From Amycolatopsis nivea (GTDB lineage: Bacteria; Actinomycetota; Actinomycetes; Mycobacteriales; Pseudonocardiaceae), in contig NZ_SDLT01000019.1 of NCBI RefSeq assembly GCF_004522235.1, forward strand, positions 85,477 to 149,476: 64,000 bases of DNA. Reading direction: 5' to 3'. Numbering within the stretch: position 1 is the first letter of the stretch; each line of letters begins with the position of its first letter. Below the pieces are notes generated by a model. It worked only from the letters and a program-made list of their open reading frames with translations. It was not told the DNA's origin and searched no databases. The position numbers and the translations under genes were made by a program. Shown piece by piece: positions 26,681 to 34,495 of this stretch.

Positions 26681-27147
26681 CACGACACGGGCAGATGAGA
26701 ATGAATCGGGCATTTCGGCGGCGGTGGCGTCTCTTGTGGACGGTGAGCGGGACTGAGGCCGCCTAAGTTCCTGGATTGGGCCTGAGCGCCGACCAGGTGC
26801 CGCAACGGTTCCGGCAGCACGTCCCAGACCTCCTCCGCCACCTGCACCGTCTCGCGACCCAGCACGTCCAGCACCACGCCGGCCCGGTGCACGGCCTCCG
26901 GATCCGTCAGGTCCGCCCGGCGCGCGATCCGTCCGACGAAGTCCTCCAGTTCGTAGCGTTCCCCGGAGCCGCCGCCCGGGCGCAGGTCGTCGGCCAGTCC
27001 GGGCGGCAGTTGCACCGCCAGGCTGGCCGCCGCTTCCGGCGAGATCCGCTCGGACAGCGTCCGCAGCACGGCGTGCGCGACCCGTTCGGCGTCGCGGGAC
27101 TCGGCGAGGCACGCCCGCCTCCGGATGAGTTCGACGATCTCGTTCAT
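26671..27147 (-). CDS. DUF2267-type protein
   Basis: 158 residues from ATG 27147. Residues 1-125 match the helical DUF2267 pattern (RDAERVAHAVLRTLSERIS then AAASLAVQLP and ADLTDPEAVHRAGVVLDVLGRE). Function is unknown; the family is common in actinomycete stress regulons. The last 25-30 residues are Pro-rich and run into the palindrome, which supplies the stop, so the tail may be a recent read-through. A GATT-N15-GGGTAT promoter lies upstream, back to back with that of the next gene. Confidence 0.75.
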   Translation of the reverse strand: MNEIVELIRRRACLAESRDAERVAHAVLRTLSERISPEAAASLAVQLPPGLADDLRPGGGSGERYELEDFVGRIARRADLTDPEAVHRAGVVLDVLGRETVQVAEEVWDVLPEPLRHLVGAQAQSRNLGGLSPAHRPQETPPPPKCPIHSHLPVSCGP

Positions 27148-27156
27148 CGTTCCCGG

Positions 27157-27181
27157 ATACCCGGGGCAGCCGCCCGCAATC
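27157..27181 (-). promoter_or_regulatory. SigB/SigF-type promoter for DUF2267 gene
   Basis: Reads GATT-N15-GGGTAT on the minus strand (-10 at 27157-27162, -35 at 27178-27181), 10 bp from the start codon. Confidence 0.5.
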
Positions 27182-27186
27182 GTCCG

Positions 27187-27210
27187 GTTAGCGGCGCGAC
27201 CACCGGGTAT
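27187..27210 (+). promoter_or_regulatory. SigB/SigF-type promoter for small gene at 27220
   Basis: GTTA-N14-GGGTAT (-35 at 27187-27190, -10 at 27205-27210). The ATG is 9 bp downstream, so the leader would be only a few nucleotides. Confidence 0.6.
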
Positions 27211-27219
27211 CAGCGGTTC

Positions 27220-27576
27220 ATGGACCATTCAGCGACGTCTCCCGCACCGGCCGAGCAGGCGCAGACCGCGCTGCGCCGGCTCCGTCGCGAAGCCGGTGCC
27301 GGCGGCTACGAATCCCCCGCGGAGCTGTACCGCACGCTCGGCCTGCTGAGCCTGCTCGCCGACGACCTCTCCGAACTCCTCCCCGACCTGGGCGGCCAGC
27401 TCGAGGAATCCTTGCTCGCCGGGCGCGTGCGGCACCATTCGGACGACGCGCAGGAAGCCTGCGACGCGGTCGTCTCGGCGGCGCACAGCATCTCGGTCGC
27501 CCGCTTCACCGCGCTCCTGGTCGGGCAGGAAATCCAGAAAGCACAGACCGCGATCCGCGATCTCGCCGCCGCCTGA
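27220..27576 (+). CDS. Small helical protein of unknown function
   Basis: 118 residues, mostly alpha-helical by pattern (LYRTLGLLSLLADDLSELLPDLGGQLEE; AQEACDAVVSAAHSISVARFTALLVGQEIQKAQ). It has no signal peptide and no recognised family. The promoter-like site upstream and its neighbours suggest a stress-regulon member. It is almost leaderless if the GGGTAT site is the -10. Confidence 0.7.
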   Translation: MDHSATSPAPAEQAQTALRRLRREAGAGGYESPAELYRTLGLLSLLADDLSELLPDLGGQLEESLLAGRVRHHSDDAQEACDAVVSAAHSISVARFTALLVGQEIQKAQTAIRDLAAA

Positions 27577-27580
27577 CGCC

Positions 27581-27605
27581 GTTTTGCCCCGTCCCGCGCG
27601 GGTAC
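27581..27605 (+). promoter_or_regulatory. SigB/SigF-type promoter for DUF5709-DUF4383 operon
   Basis: GTTT-N15-GGGTAC, an exact match to the consensus (-35 27581-27584, -10 27600-27605). The next gene starts 33 bp downstream. Confidence 0.8.
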
Positions 27606-27637
27606 CCGGACGGAAAGCGCCGCAGCGAGGAGGGAGC

Positions 27638-28009
27638 ATGATGCCCGACAGCGATCCGGCCGAGCCCGAAACGCTCGACCAGTCCGAGTCCCTCGACGAG
27701 GACGAACTGCGGGTCGACCCGTTGGAGGCCGGGGTCGAACCGCCGGAGCGCTGGAGCCCGGCGACCCGGCAGGCCACGACGCCCGCCGAGGCGCGCGAAG
27801 GCGAACCGCTCGGGAACCGGCTCGCCGAGGAACGCCCGGACGTCCAGCCGGTGCCGAACCCGCCCGACGACGAGACGCTCGCCCGTGCGGAAGCGGCCAT
27901 GGCCGCGGCCCCGGACGAGGACCTCCCGCAGCGCCGTGCGGATCCGGATCCGGCCGAACAGGCGGACGAGGCAGGCGGTTCCGTCGCGAAGTCGCTCCGC
28001 GAGGAGTGA
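27638..28009 (+). CDS. DUF5709-like acidic protein
   Basis: 123 residues, strongly acidic and disordered-looking. The segments LDEDELRVDPLEAGVEPPERW, TPAEAREGEPLGNRLAEERPDV and EDLPQRR fit the DUF5709 pattern as I recall it. Function is unknown. Two adjacent ATG codons (27638 and 27641) follow AGGAGGGAGC; either could start. It is first in an operon with the DUF4383 membrane protein, behind a consensus stress promoter. Confidence 0.75.
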   Translation: MMPDSDPAEPETLDQSESLDEDELRVDPLEAGVEPPERWSPATRQATTPAEAREGEPLGNRLAEERPDVQPVPNPPDDETLARAEAAMAAAPDEDLPQRRADPDPAEQADEAGGSVAKSLREE

Positions 28010-28041
28010 CCGGGCGCGACCGGCCGCGGAAAGGAGCCCCC

Positions 28042-28452
28042 ATGCCGACGGTCACCACCCGTTCCTGGGCGCGGCCGGTCGTCGCCGTGCTCGGGCTGGT
28101 CTACCTGGTCCTCGGCATCGCCGGGTTCTTCGTGCCGGAAACCGCGCACGCCGGGCACGACACCACGCGCGCGGTCTGGCTGTTCAGTTCCAGCACGGTC
28201 CTGAACATCGTCCACACCGCACTCGGTTTGCTCGGGATTTTGGCCGCACGCAAGCTTTCCGGAGCCGTCGCGTACTGCTGGGTGCTGTTCGTGGCGTTCA
28301 CCGGCCTCACCGCGTACGGGATACTGGCGACGGCCTTCAGCACCGCACGCGACGACCCGGTGAATCTCAACTGGGCGGACAACTGGCTGCACGGGCTGAC
28401 CGCGCTCGTCGCCTTGGCCGTCGCGCTCAGCGGCAGCCGCGAACGGGCTTAG
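28042..28452 (+). CDS. DUF4383 membrane protein
   Basis: 136 residues with four transmembrane helices. The first helix carries VLGLVYLVLGIAGFFVP and the second NIVHTALGLLGILAA, the pattern of DUF4383 proteins. AAGGAGCCCCC precedes ATG 28042. It is the second gene of the stress-type operon and overlaps the convergent SDR by 4 bp. Function is unknown. Confidence 0.82.
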   Translation: MPTVTTRSWARPVVAVLGLVYLVLGIAGFFVPETAHAGHDTTRAVWLFSSSTVLNIVHTALGLLGILAARKLSGAVAYCWVLFVAFTGLTAYGILATAFSTARDDPVNLNWADNWLHGLTALVALAVALSGSRERA

Positions 28453-29273
28453 GGGCGCCGCCAGCTGTGGTCCGGGAACGCCGTTCCGGCCTGCGCGCCC
28501 ATGCGCATCAGCCCGCCGTCGACCACCAATGAAGCGCCCGTGATGTACCCCGCCGCGGGGGTGGCCAGGAAAGCCACCGCCGCGGCGACTTCGCGGGCGT
28601 GCCCGGGGCGGCCCAAGGGAATTCCCGGACGCTCCTGATCGCGCGGGTCGACGTCGGTCTGACCGGTCATCGGGGTGGAGATTTCGCCGGGGGCAACGGA
28701 ATTGACCGTGATCCCGTACTCGGCGAGTTCGAGCGCGAGCACCTGGGTCAGCGCGCCCGCACCGGCTTTCGCCGCGCAATACGGTGCGGCGCCGACGCGG
28801 GGCACGTGCTCGTGAACGCTGGTGATCGTGATGATCCGGCCGCCGCGCCCGGCGTCGATCATGTGGCGCGCGGCGCGTTGCGAGCACACGAAAACGCCGT
28901 GGAGGTCGACGTCCACGACGCCGCGCCAGGTGTCGAAATCCATGTCCATCGCGAGTTCGCTGCTGCCGGTCCCGGAGCAGTTGACCAGCACGTCGACGCC
29001 GCCGAGTTCGTCAGCGAGGTCGTCGACGGCGCTCGCCGCGGTCGGCAGGTCGGTGAGGTCGAGCTGCCGCACGTGTGCGGACACGCCCTGCTCCCGTGCT
29101 TCGGCGGCGGTCTCCTGCGCCCCGGTTTGGTCGGCGTGCCAGGTGATTCCGACGTCCACTCCCCCGCCGGCGAGCGCGACGGCCACCGCCCGGCCGATGC
29201 CGGAATCCGCGCCGGCCACGACCGCCGCGCGCGGCCCGTCCGCCTCCTCGGGCAACGGTGCTGGGTCCACCAT
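28449..29273 (-). CDS. Short-chain dehydrogenase/reductase (glucose dehydrogenase-like)
   Basis: 274 residues. Rossmann GADSGIG replaces the usual TGxxxGIG (residues about 21-27). Further motifs are LVNCSGTG for NNAG, catalytic Ser in ITSVHEH, YCAAK for YxxxK, and a VAPGEISTPM loop. It is NAD(P)-dependent. The Pro/acid-rich first 14 residues and the His/Trp tail are typical of stress-linked actinomycete SDRs. It lies 21 bp after the GT9 gene on the same strand, so it is probably co-transcribed. Confidence 0.88.
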   Translation of the reverse strand: MVDPAPLPEEADGPRAAVVAGADSGIGRAVAVALAGGGVDVGITWHADQTGAQETAAEAREQGVSAHVRQLDLTDLPTAASAVDDLADELGGVDVLVNCSGTGSSELAMDMDFDTWRGVVDVDLHGVFVCSQRAARHMIDAGRGGRIITITSVHEHVPRVGAAPYCAAKAGAGALTQVLALELAEYGITVNSVAPGEISTPMTGQTDVDPRDQERPGIPLGRPGHAREVAAAVAFLATPAAGYITGASLVVDGGLMRMGAQAGTAFPDHSWRRP

Positions 29274-29294
29274 GTTCTCTCCTTCCCTTGCGGT

Positions 29295-30296
29295 TCAAGC
29301 GGTTACCCGGCGGCTCGGCCGCTTGGCCAATTCCTCCACCGCGGCCACGACTTCCGCCGGGTCGATGCCGTCCAGGCACGGGTGCCCGGCGACCGGGCAG
29401 ATGCGGGCGCGGCTTCCCCGGCACGGCGCGTGCTGGTCGCCGAGCAACGCCGCCGGGACCCCGAACGGAGCCCAGCGCGCGGCGGGCACCACCGGCGCGA
29501 ACAGCGACACCACCGGGGTTCCGACCGCTGCCGCCAGATGCGCCGGGCCGGTATTCGGGGCGACGACTGCCTCGGCTCCGGCGAGTACAGCGGCCAGTTC
29601 GAGCAGAGTCGTGCGACCGCTCAGGTCGACGTCGGCGGTCATTCCCTCCGGCTTTGCGCCAGTGACGACAACGCGATGTCCCGCTTCGGCGAGCGCGTCC
29701 ACGATCCGTCCACTATGGACTGGAGAAGGGCTGCGCGCCGGGACCGAGGCCGTCGGGTGCACCACGACGTAGTCGCCGATCCCGGTCAGCGCGGAAACAT
29801 CCGGCAGCGGACCGCGGATCGCGAGCCGGCCGTCGTCGTCTGGAGGCAGCGAGCACCCGGCGGCTTGGGCCAGCGACAGCATCCGCAGCGCTTCCGGCGG
29901 ATCGCCCGGTACGCGGTGGCGCAGGTCGAGGAGGCTGCCCGGGTAGTCGTCGCAGATCGCACCGATCCACGGCACCCCGGCCAGGCGGAGCACCAGCGCG
30001 AGCGGCAACGGCGACTGGTGGAACGAGGTGAGTACGAACGCCGCGTCGAAACCGGTCAGCTGTTCGGCGAGGGCGTCGACGGACGGGCGGGTCAGCGGCG
30101 GCGGTTCGGGGTCGATCCACGGCGCGCTGAAGACCTGCACCTCGTCGACGCCGGGCAGCAGTTCCCCGGCCGCGGCACCGTGCGGTCCGGCGAGCAGCGT
30201 GACGTGCTCGGCCTGCGCGGCGATCGCCCGGATCGCCGGACCGGCCAGCAGGACGTCGCCGAGATTGTCCTGCCGGGCCACCAAAACGCGCTTCAC
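29295..30296 (-). CDS. GT9 family glycosyltransferase (heptosyltransferase-like)
   Basis: 333 residues from GTG 30296. The GT9 fold begins VLVARQDNLGDVLLAGPAIRAI. The donor-site segment AVVAPNTGPAHLAAAVGTPVVSLF is the family hallmark for ADP-heptose transferases. The C-terminus has a Cys-containing loop (CRGSRARICPVAGHPCLDGI). It overlaps the GT2-GmhB gene by 4 bp (GTGA). It probably transfers heptose from ADP-heptose in the cytoplasm; the acceptor is unknown. Confidence 0.87.
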   Translation of the reverse strand: MKRVLVARQDNLGDVLLAGPAIRAIAAQAEHVTLLAGPHGAAAGELLPGVDEVQVFSAPWIDPEPPPLTRPSVDALAEQLTGFDAAFVLTSFHQSPLPLALVLRLAGVPWIGAICDDYPGSLLDLRHRVPGDPPEALRMLSLAQAAGCSLPPDDDGRLAIRGPLPDVSALTGIGDYVVVHPTASVPARSPSPVHSGRIVDALAEAGHRVVVTGAKPEGMTADVDLSGRTTLLELAAVLAGAEAVVAPNTGPAHLAAAVGTPVVSLFAPVVPAARWAPFGVPAALLGDQHAPCRGSRARICPVAGHPCLDGIDPAEVVAAVEELAKRPSRRVTA

Positions 30297-31753
30297 GCGA
30301 GGACTCCGGTCTGGCGCAGTGCGTCCGCGAGGTCTCGCGCCACCAGGGCGTCTTGCCGGGCGCGGTCGATCTCGGCGGGCAGGGTGCGGGCGGTCGGCAC
30401 CAGCACGGCGCGCGCTCCGGCGGCGAGCCCGGCTTCGACGTCCGCGCCGGTGTCGCCGATGACGACGCACCGCGCCGGGTCGACCGAAAGCTCTTTCGCC
30501 GCGCGCCGGACGAGTTCCGGGGACGGTTTGCGGCAGCCGCAGCCATCGTCGGCGTCGTGCGGGCAGACCTGCCAGGTGCCGAACTCGCCGAACAACTCGT
30601 CCACGCGGGCGTTCACCGCGGTCAGCTGAACCGGTTCGATCAGTCCTTTCGCGACTCCGGACTGATTGCTCACCACGCCGACCCGGACGCCTTTCCGCCG
30701 GAGTTCCCGAACGAGGCTCACCGCGCCGTCGACCGGCCGGACCTGTTCCGGATCGGAGAGATACGGGATGTCGTGGATCAACGTGTCGTCGCGGTCGAAC
30801 AGCACTGCCTGCGGCGAAAGCGAACGGCGGGCGGCAATCTCGCCGCGCAGCCGGTGATAGCAGGCGGCGGGCGGGATGAGCACGCTCGTCACGAGCATGC
30901 GTGCGATCTCGCCGGGCGTGGCTGGCCCGGAACGGATGCGTTGTGCGGCGAACGCACCGGTCAGCCCGGCCCAGGCTGCCAGGGCTAGGCGACGCTTCCG
31001 GGGCGCGAGCGCGGCGACTGCGGTGGCGACGGTCAGCGCGTGCCGCCCCAGCATTCCGCTGCCAGCGCCGGTTCGCTGCCGCCACAGGACACCGTGTTTG
31101 TACCGCATTCGCGCGTTGTCCGCGTTGCCTCGCTGGGCTTTCACGCTGGCGAAGAATCCCGAACGGCGCGCTGGATGGGTCGTGACGCGCCCGCCGCGCT
31201 CGATGCGGTGTCCCTTGAGCACGACGCGCACGGCCAGGTCGGAGTCTTCCCGGAACGCACGCGGGAACCGCTCGTCGAAACCGCCGGCCTCGATCAGCGC
31301 CGACCGGCGGTAAGCCATGTCCGCGGTGATCCAGCGCGCCGTTTCCAGCCCGGCGGTGCCGCGTTCGTCGTCGGTGGGTTTCCGGTCGTCCGGCAGCGGC
31401 ACCACGATCCTGGCCTGCGACGCGGCGGTTTCCGGCGGCAGCCGGGCGAGGTCGGCGGCCAGCTGGGCGGGCCAGTCTGCGGCGAGGACCACGTCGTCGT
31501 CCACGAAGGCGATCCAGTCCGACTTCGCCGCGCGCCAGCCGGCGTTCCGCGCGGCAGCCGGGCCCCGGCCGTGCGAACGCAGCACCCGGACGCCCTCGGG
31601 AACCTCCAGATCGGTCCCTTGTGGACGGTCGTCGACCACGATCACCTCGGCCGGGCCGGGGCCTTCCGCGGCGCCGAGCGTGTCCAGCAGGGTCCGCAGC
31701 GCGAGGCGGCCGGTCGTCGGGATCACCACGGCGTAGTCCGGGAAAGTGTTCAC
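30293..31753 (-). CDS. Fusion: GT2 glycosyltransferase plus GmhB-type heptose bisphosphatase
   Basis: 486 residues from GTG 31753. Residues 1-260 form a GT-A family 2 domain (VVIPTTGR start, FVDDDVV for DxD, FREDSDLAVRV for the ED motif). Residues 330-486 form an HAD phosphatase (LFDRDDTLIHD motif I, VSNQSG motif II, GDTGADVEAG motif IV) with the zinc-loop CPHDADDGCGCRKPSP that identifies D-glycero-D-manno-heptose-1,7-bisphosphate 7-phosphatases. Fusing the phosphatase to a glycosyltransferase is unusual. It starts an operon with GT9 and SDR genes, behind a GTTT-N15-GGGTAA site. Confidence 0.88.
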   Translation of the reverse strand: MNTFPDYAVVIPTTGRLALRTLLDTLGAAEGPGPAEVIVVDDRPQGTDLEVPEGVRVLRSHGRGPAAARNAGWRAAKSDWIAFVDDDVVLAADWPAQLAADLARLPPETAASQARIVVPLPDDRKPTDDERGTAGLETARWITADMAYRRSALIEAGGFDERFPRAFREDSDLAVRVVLKGHRIERGGRVTTHPARRSGFFASVKAQRGNADNARMRYKHGVLWRQRTGAGSGMLGRHALTVATAVAALAPRKRRLALAAWAGLTGAFAAQRIRSGPATPGEIARMLVTSVLIPPAACYHRLRGEIAARRSLSPQAVLFDRDDTLIHDIPYLSDPEQVRPVDGAVSLVRELRRKGVRVGVVSNQSGVAKGLIEPVQLTAVNARVDELFGEFGTWQVCPHDADDGCGCRKPSPELVRRAAKELSVDPARCVVIGDTGADVEAGLAAGARAVLVPTARTLPAEIDRARQDALVARDLADALRQTGVLA

Positions 31754-31763
31754 CCGCGGCGGT

Positions 31764-31788
31764 TTACCCCGCCTCCGGGCAGGCAAAC
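31764..31788 (-). promoter_or_regulatory. SigB/SigF-type promoter for GT2-GmhB operon
   Basis: GTTT-N15-GGGTAA on the minus strand (-10 31764-31769, -35 31785-31788), 11 bp before GTG 31753. Confidence 0.75.
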
Positions 31789-31793
31789 GGAAC

Positions 31794-31819
31794 GTATGAC
31801 AGCGCGTGCGCCGGGGTAC
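31794..31819 (+). promoter_or_regulatory. SigB/SigF-type promoter for aldehyde dehydrogenase operon
   Basis: GTAT-N16-GGGTAC (-10 at 31814-31819). The -35 match is partial. It is back to back with the minus-strand promoter. Confidence 0.55.
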
Positions 31820-31849
31820 CCGCAGCGCGACCGACTTTCAGGAGGTGCG

Positions 31850-33220
31850 ATGACCACGCTCGACGACCGGGCCGCCACGCTCGCGATCACCGACCCGGCC
31901 GACGGGAGCCCGGTCGGCGCGGTCCCGATGGCCAGCCCGGACGAACTCGACGCCGCGCTCGGCCTCGCGCACCGGGCGCAGCCGGGCTGGGACCGGACCC
32001 CGGCCGCCGAGCGCGGCGCCGCCCTGCGTGCCGCCGCCGAACGCCTGCGCGCGCACGCCGACGACCTGGCCGAGCTCAACCGACGCGAGACCGGCCGTCT
32101 GCTCGAGGAAGCCAAGGAGGGGGTGCTCGCCGGGGCGGGCACCCTCGACCAGTACGCCGAGCTGGGTCCGGTGCATCGCGGCCGCAGCCTGCTCGGGGAC
32201 TTCGCTGCCACCGATCTGATGGTCCCGGAGCCGCGTGGCGTGGTAGTCGCGCTGACCCCGTGGAACGACCCGGTCGCCGTGTCGTGCGGGCTCATCGGGG
32301 CGGCCGTGGTCACCGGGAACACTGTGGTGCACAAGCCGAGCGAACGGTGTCCGCACACCGGAGCGCTGTTCGGCGAGGTCCTTGCCGGGGTCTTGCCCGA
32401 AGGCGTGCTGCAGACCGTCCACGGCGACGGCCGGATCGGCGCGGTGCTGGCCGCGCGGAGCGATGTGGACGTTCTCGCGCACGTCGGCAGCACCGCCACC
32501 GGCCGGTCGATCGCGGCGAGCGCGGCCGCGACCGGAGCGAAAGCGCTGCTGGAGAACGGCGGCAACGACCCGCTCGTGGTGGACGAGGACGTCGACCCGC
32601 GGTGGGCCGCCGAGCAGGCCGCGCTCGGCGCGTTCGCGAATTCCGGGCAGATTTGCGTTGCGGTGGAACGGATTTACGTGCACCGCGCGATAGCCGAGAA
32701 GTTCACCGAAGCGCTCGTGGAGATCGCCCGAGGGCAAACGCTCGCCCCGCTGGTGGACACCCGGCACCGCGATCACGTGCATTCCCACGTGGAGAACGCC
32801 GTATCGCTGGGCACCGAAATCCGTACCGGCGGCCAGGTCCCGGCCGGGCCGGGCGCGCATTACCCGGCAACCGTGCTCACCGGATGCACCAGCCAGATGC
32901 GGGTGCTGCGGGAGGAAACCTTCGGTCCCGTCGCGCCGGTGTGCGTGGTGGATTCTTTCGAACATGGGCTGGCCGAGGCCGCGAACGACGATTACGGGCT
33001 CGCCGCCACCGTGCTCACCGCGTCGATGGAACACGCGCAGCACGCGTGGCGCGAACTGGCTGTCGGAACGGTCAAGATCAACGCCGTTTTCGGCGGCGCT
33101 CCCGGCGGGGCGGCCCATCCGCGCCGCGGCAGTGGTTCCGGCTATGGCTACGGGCCCGAACTGCTCGACGAGATGACGCAGACGAAGCTCGTCCACCTGG
33201 GCGCGCCCGTACGCGCGTGA
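31850..33220 (+). CDS. Aldehyde dehydrogenase
   Basis: 456 residues, slightly shorter than the usual 480-500. Motifs are TPWNDPVAVSCGLIGAAVVTGNTVVHKPSE, the Glu of LENGGNDPLVV, catalytic Cys in FANSGQICVAVERI and EETFGPVAPV. It oxidises an aldehyde with NAD(P)+. AGGAGGTGCG supports ATG 31850. It overlaps the FUSC gene by 4 bp (GTGA), forming an operon behind a GGGTAC promoter, which suggests detoxification of stress aldehydes. Confidence 0.92.
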   Translation: MTTLDDRAATLAITDPADGSPVGAVPMASPDELDAALGLAHRAQPGWDRTPAAERGAALRAAAERLRAHADDLAELNRRETGRLLEEAKEGVLAGAGTLDQYAELGPVHRGRSLLGDFAATDLMVPEPRGVVVALTPWNDPVAVSCGLIGAAVVTGNTVVHKPSERCPHTGALFGEVLAGVLPEGVLQTVHGDGRIGAVLAARSDVDVLAHVGSTATGRSIAASAAATGAKALLENGGNDPLVVDEDVDPRWAAEQAALGAFANSGQICVAVERIYVHRAIAEKFTEALVEIARGQTLAPLVDTRHRDHVHSHVENAVSLGTEIRTGGQVPAGPGAHYPATVLTGCTSQMRVLREETFGPVAPVCVVDSFEHGLAEAANDDYGLAATVLTASMEHAQHAWRELAVGTVKINAVFGGAPGGAAHPRRGSGSGYGYGPELLDEMTQTKLVHLGAPVRA

Positions 33221-34293
33221 CGCCCAAACTCGACCGCACGCCGCTGGGCTGGGCGGCCCGTGCGATCCGCGTGCCCGGCAGCGAACGGCGTACTGCGTTG
33301 CAGGCCGCCAAGGCGACCGTCGCCGCGGTGGCTGCGTGGCTGCTGGCCACGGAGGTGATCGGCCTTTCCCAGCCGTTCCTCGCGCCCTACGCGGCGATTT
33401 TCCTGGTGGAAGCGACCGTTTACCGGAGCCTGCTCGGCTGGGCGCAGCAAGTCGGCTCGGTGACGCTCGGGGTGCTGCTCGCCGCCGGGGTCGCGCAAGT
33501 GGTGCCGCAACAGACGGTGACGCTGGCTATCGTCGTCTTCGTCGGTTTGCTGGTGGGTTCGTGGCGGCGGTTCGGCGCGTCCGGCGTGTGGGTCGGGGTG
33601 ACCGGGATGCTGCTGGTCACCTACGGGACCGCGCGAAGCTCGGAACTGCTCGGCGACCGGCTGCTGGAGACCGCCCTCGGCGCCGCGATCGGGCTGGTGG
33701 TCAACGTGGTGATTTTCCCGCCACTGTACGGCGAACGCGTCGCCGCGGCCGCTGACCGGCTCGCTTCCGCACTCGCCGATCTGCTGGAAAACACCGCCGA
33801 ACTGGTGCGGGCCGACGAGCTGCCGGAAGACCTGGACAACTGGCTCGGCCAGGTCAGCGACGTGCGCAGTCTGGCGCGGGCGGCCGAGGACGCGTCCGGG
33901 CTCACCCGGGAAGGCCGGTTCCTCAACCTGCGCAAGCGAAGCCGGCATTCCGGCACGCAGCACGAGGCATCGCTGCGGACGCTGGGAGCGTTGTGGCCGC
34001 CGGTCGAGCAGCTGGTCGAAGCGGTGCGCACGACGGCGGAGGGGCGGGAGCCGTTCGTCTATCCGTGGCCGAAAGCGCGTGACGCGCTCGCCGATTTGCT
34101 GCTCGAACTCGCTGCGGCGGTGCGGGATACCGCGGTCCCCGGGCGCAAGACGGATCTGGAACGCTGCCGGTCGCTGGTCTGCCAGGTCGAGGACCGCCTC
34201 GTCTCGTCAGACGACGGGGTGACTGCGACGCTCGGGCTCGGGGCGATGGCACTGCCGGTCCGCCGGTTGCTGCGGCAGCTCGACCAGCATTGA
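33217..34293 (+). CDS. FUSC/aromatic-acid exporter-like membrane protein
   Basis: 358 residues from GTG 33217. Two three-helix hydrophobic stretches (about 35-160) show the FUSC pattern AAKATVAAVAAWLLA then QPFLAPYAAIFLVEATVYRS and GSVTLGVLLAAG. A helical cytoplasmic domain fills 165-358. Relatives (AaeB, YccS) are thought to export aromatic acids or other organics. Translationally coupled to the aldehyde dehydrogenase. A decayed copy of its 3' end lies just downstream. Confidence 0.8.
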   Translation: MTPKLDRTPLGWAARAIRVPGSERRTALQAAKATVAAVAAWLLATEVIGLSQPFLAPYAAIFLVEATVYRSLLGWAQQVGSVTLGVLLAAGVAQVVPQQTVTLAIVVFVGLLVGSWRRFGASGVWVGVTGMLLVTYGTARSSELLGDRLLETALGAAIGLVVNVVIFPPLYGERVAAAADRLASALADLLENTAELVRADELPEDLDNWLGQVSDVRSLARAAEDASGLTREGRFLNLRKRSRHSGTQHEASLRTLGALWPPVEQLVEAVRTTAEGREPFVYPWPKARDALADLLLELAAAVRDTAVPGRKTDLERCRSLVCQVEDRLVSSDDGVTATLGLGAMALPVRRLLRQLDQH

Positions 34294-34306
34294 TTGGCTC
34301 GGCCCG

Positions 34307-34474
34307 ATGACCTCCCCGACGGGAACCGTTCGTCTACCCGTGGCCGAAAGCCCGCGACGCGCTCGCCGATTTGCTGCTGGAACTCGCCGCGGCGGTGCGG
34401 GACACCGCGGTCCCTGGGCGCAAGACGGATCTGAAGCGCTTGCGGCAGCTGGACCAGCATTGATTGACCCGGCC
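34307..34474 (+). pseudogene. Decayed tandem duplicate of the FUSC 3' end
   Basis: 34321-34474 repeats 34046-34303 at high identity, with about 104 bp missing in the second copy (equivalent to 34166-34269). Both copies end CAGCATTGATTG, followed by CGGCCC. The duplication includes the junction to the next gene: ATGACCTCCC occurs at 34307 and again at the real start 34496. No intact reading frame from the FUSC part remains. Confidence 0.8.
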
Positions 34475-34486
34475 CGCTGCGGGTAC
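34462..34486 (+). promoter_or_regulatory. SigB/SigF-type promoter for NAD epimerase gene
   Basis: GATT-N15-GGGTAC (-10 34481-34486). ATG 34496 is 9 bp downstream, implying a nearly leaderless transcript. Confidence 0.55.
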
Positions 34487-34495
34487 CCGGCCCCG

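Noticed and set aside
29303..29310. GGGTAA before the SDR gene at 29273 as another stress promoter
   Set aside because: It lies in the last codons of the GT9 gene and no GTTT-like box is found 14-16 bp upstream; co-transcription with GT9 explains the SDR better.
34307..34495. Epimerase starting at ATG 34307 (412 residues)
   Set aside because: This ATG is a duplicated copy of the real start; the extra 63 residues are translated from duplicated FUSC DNA, and the GGGTAC promoter lies after it.
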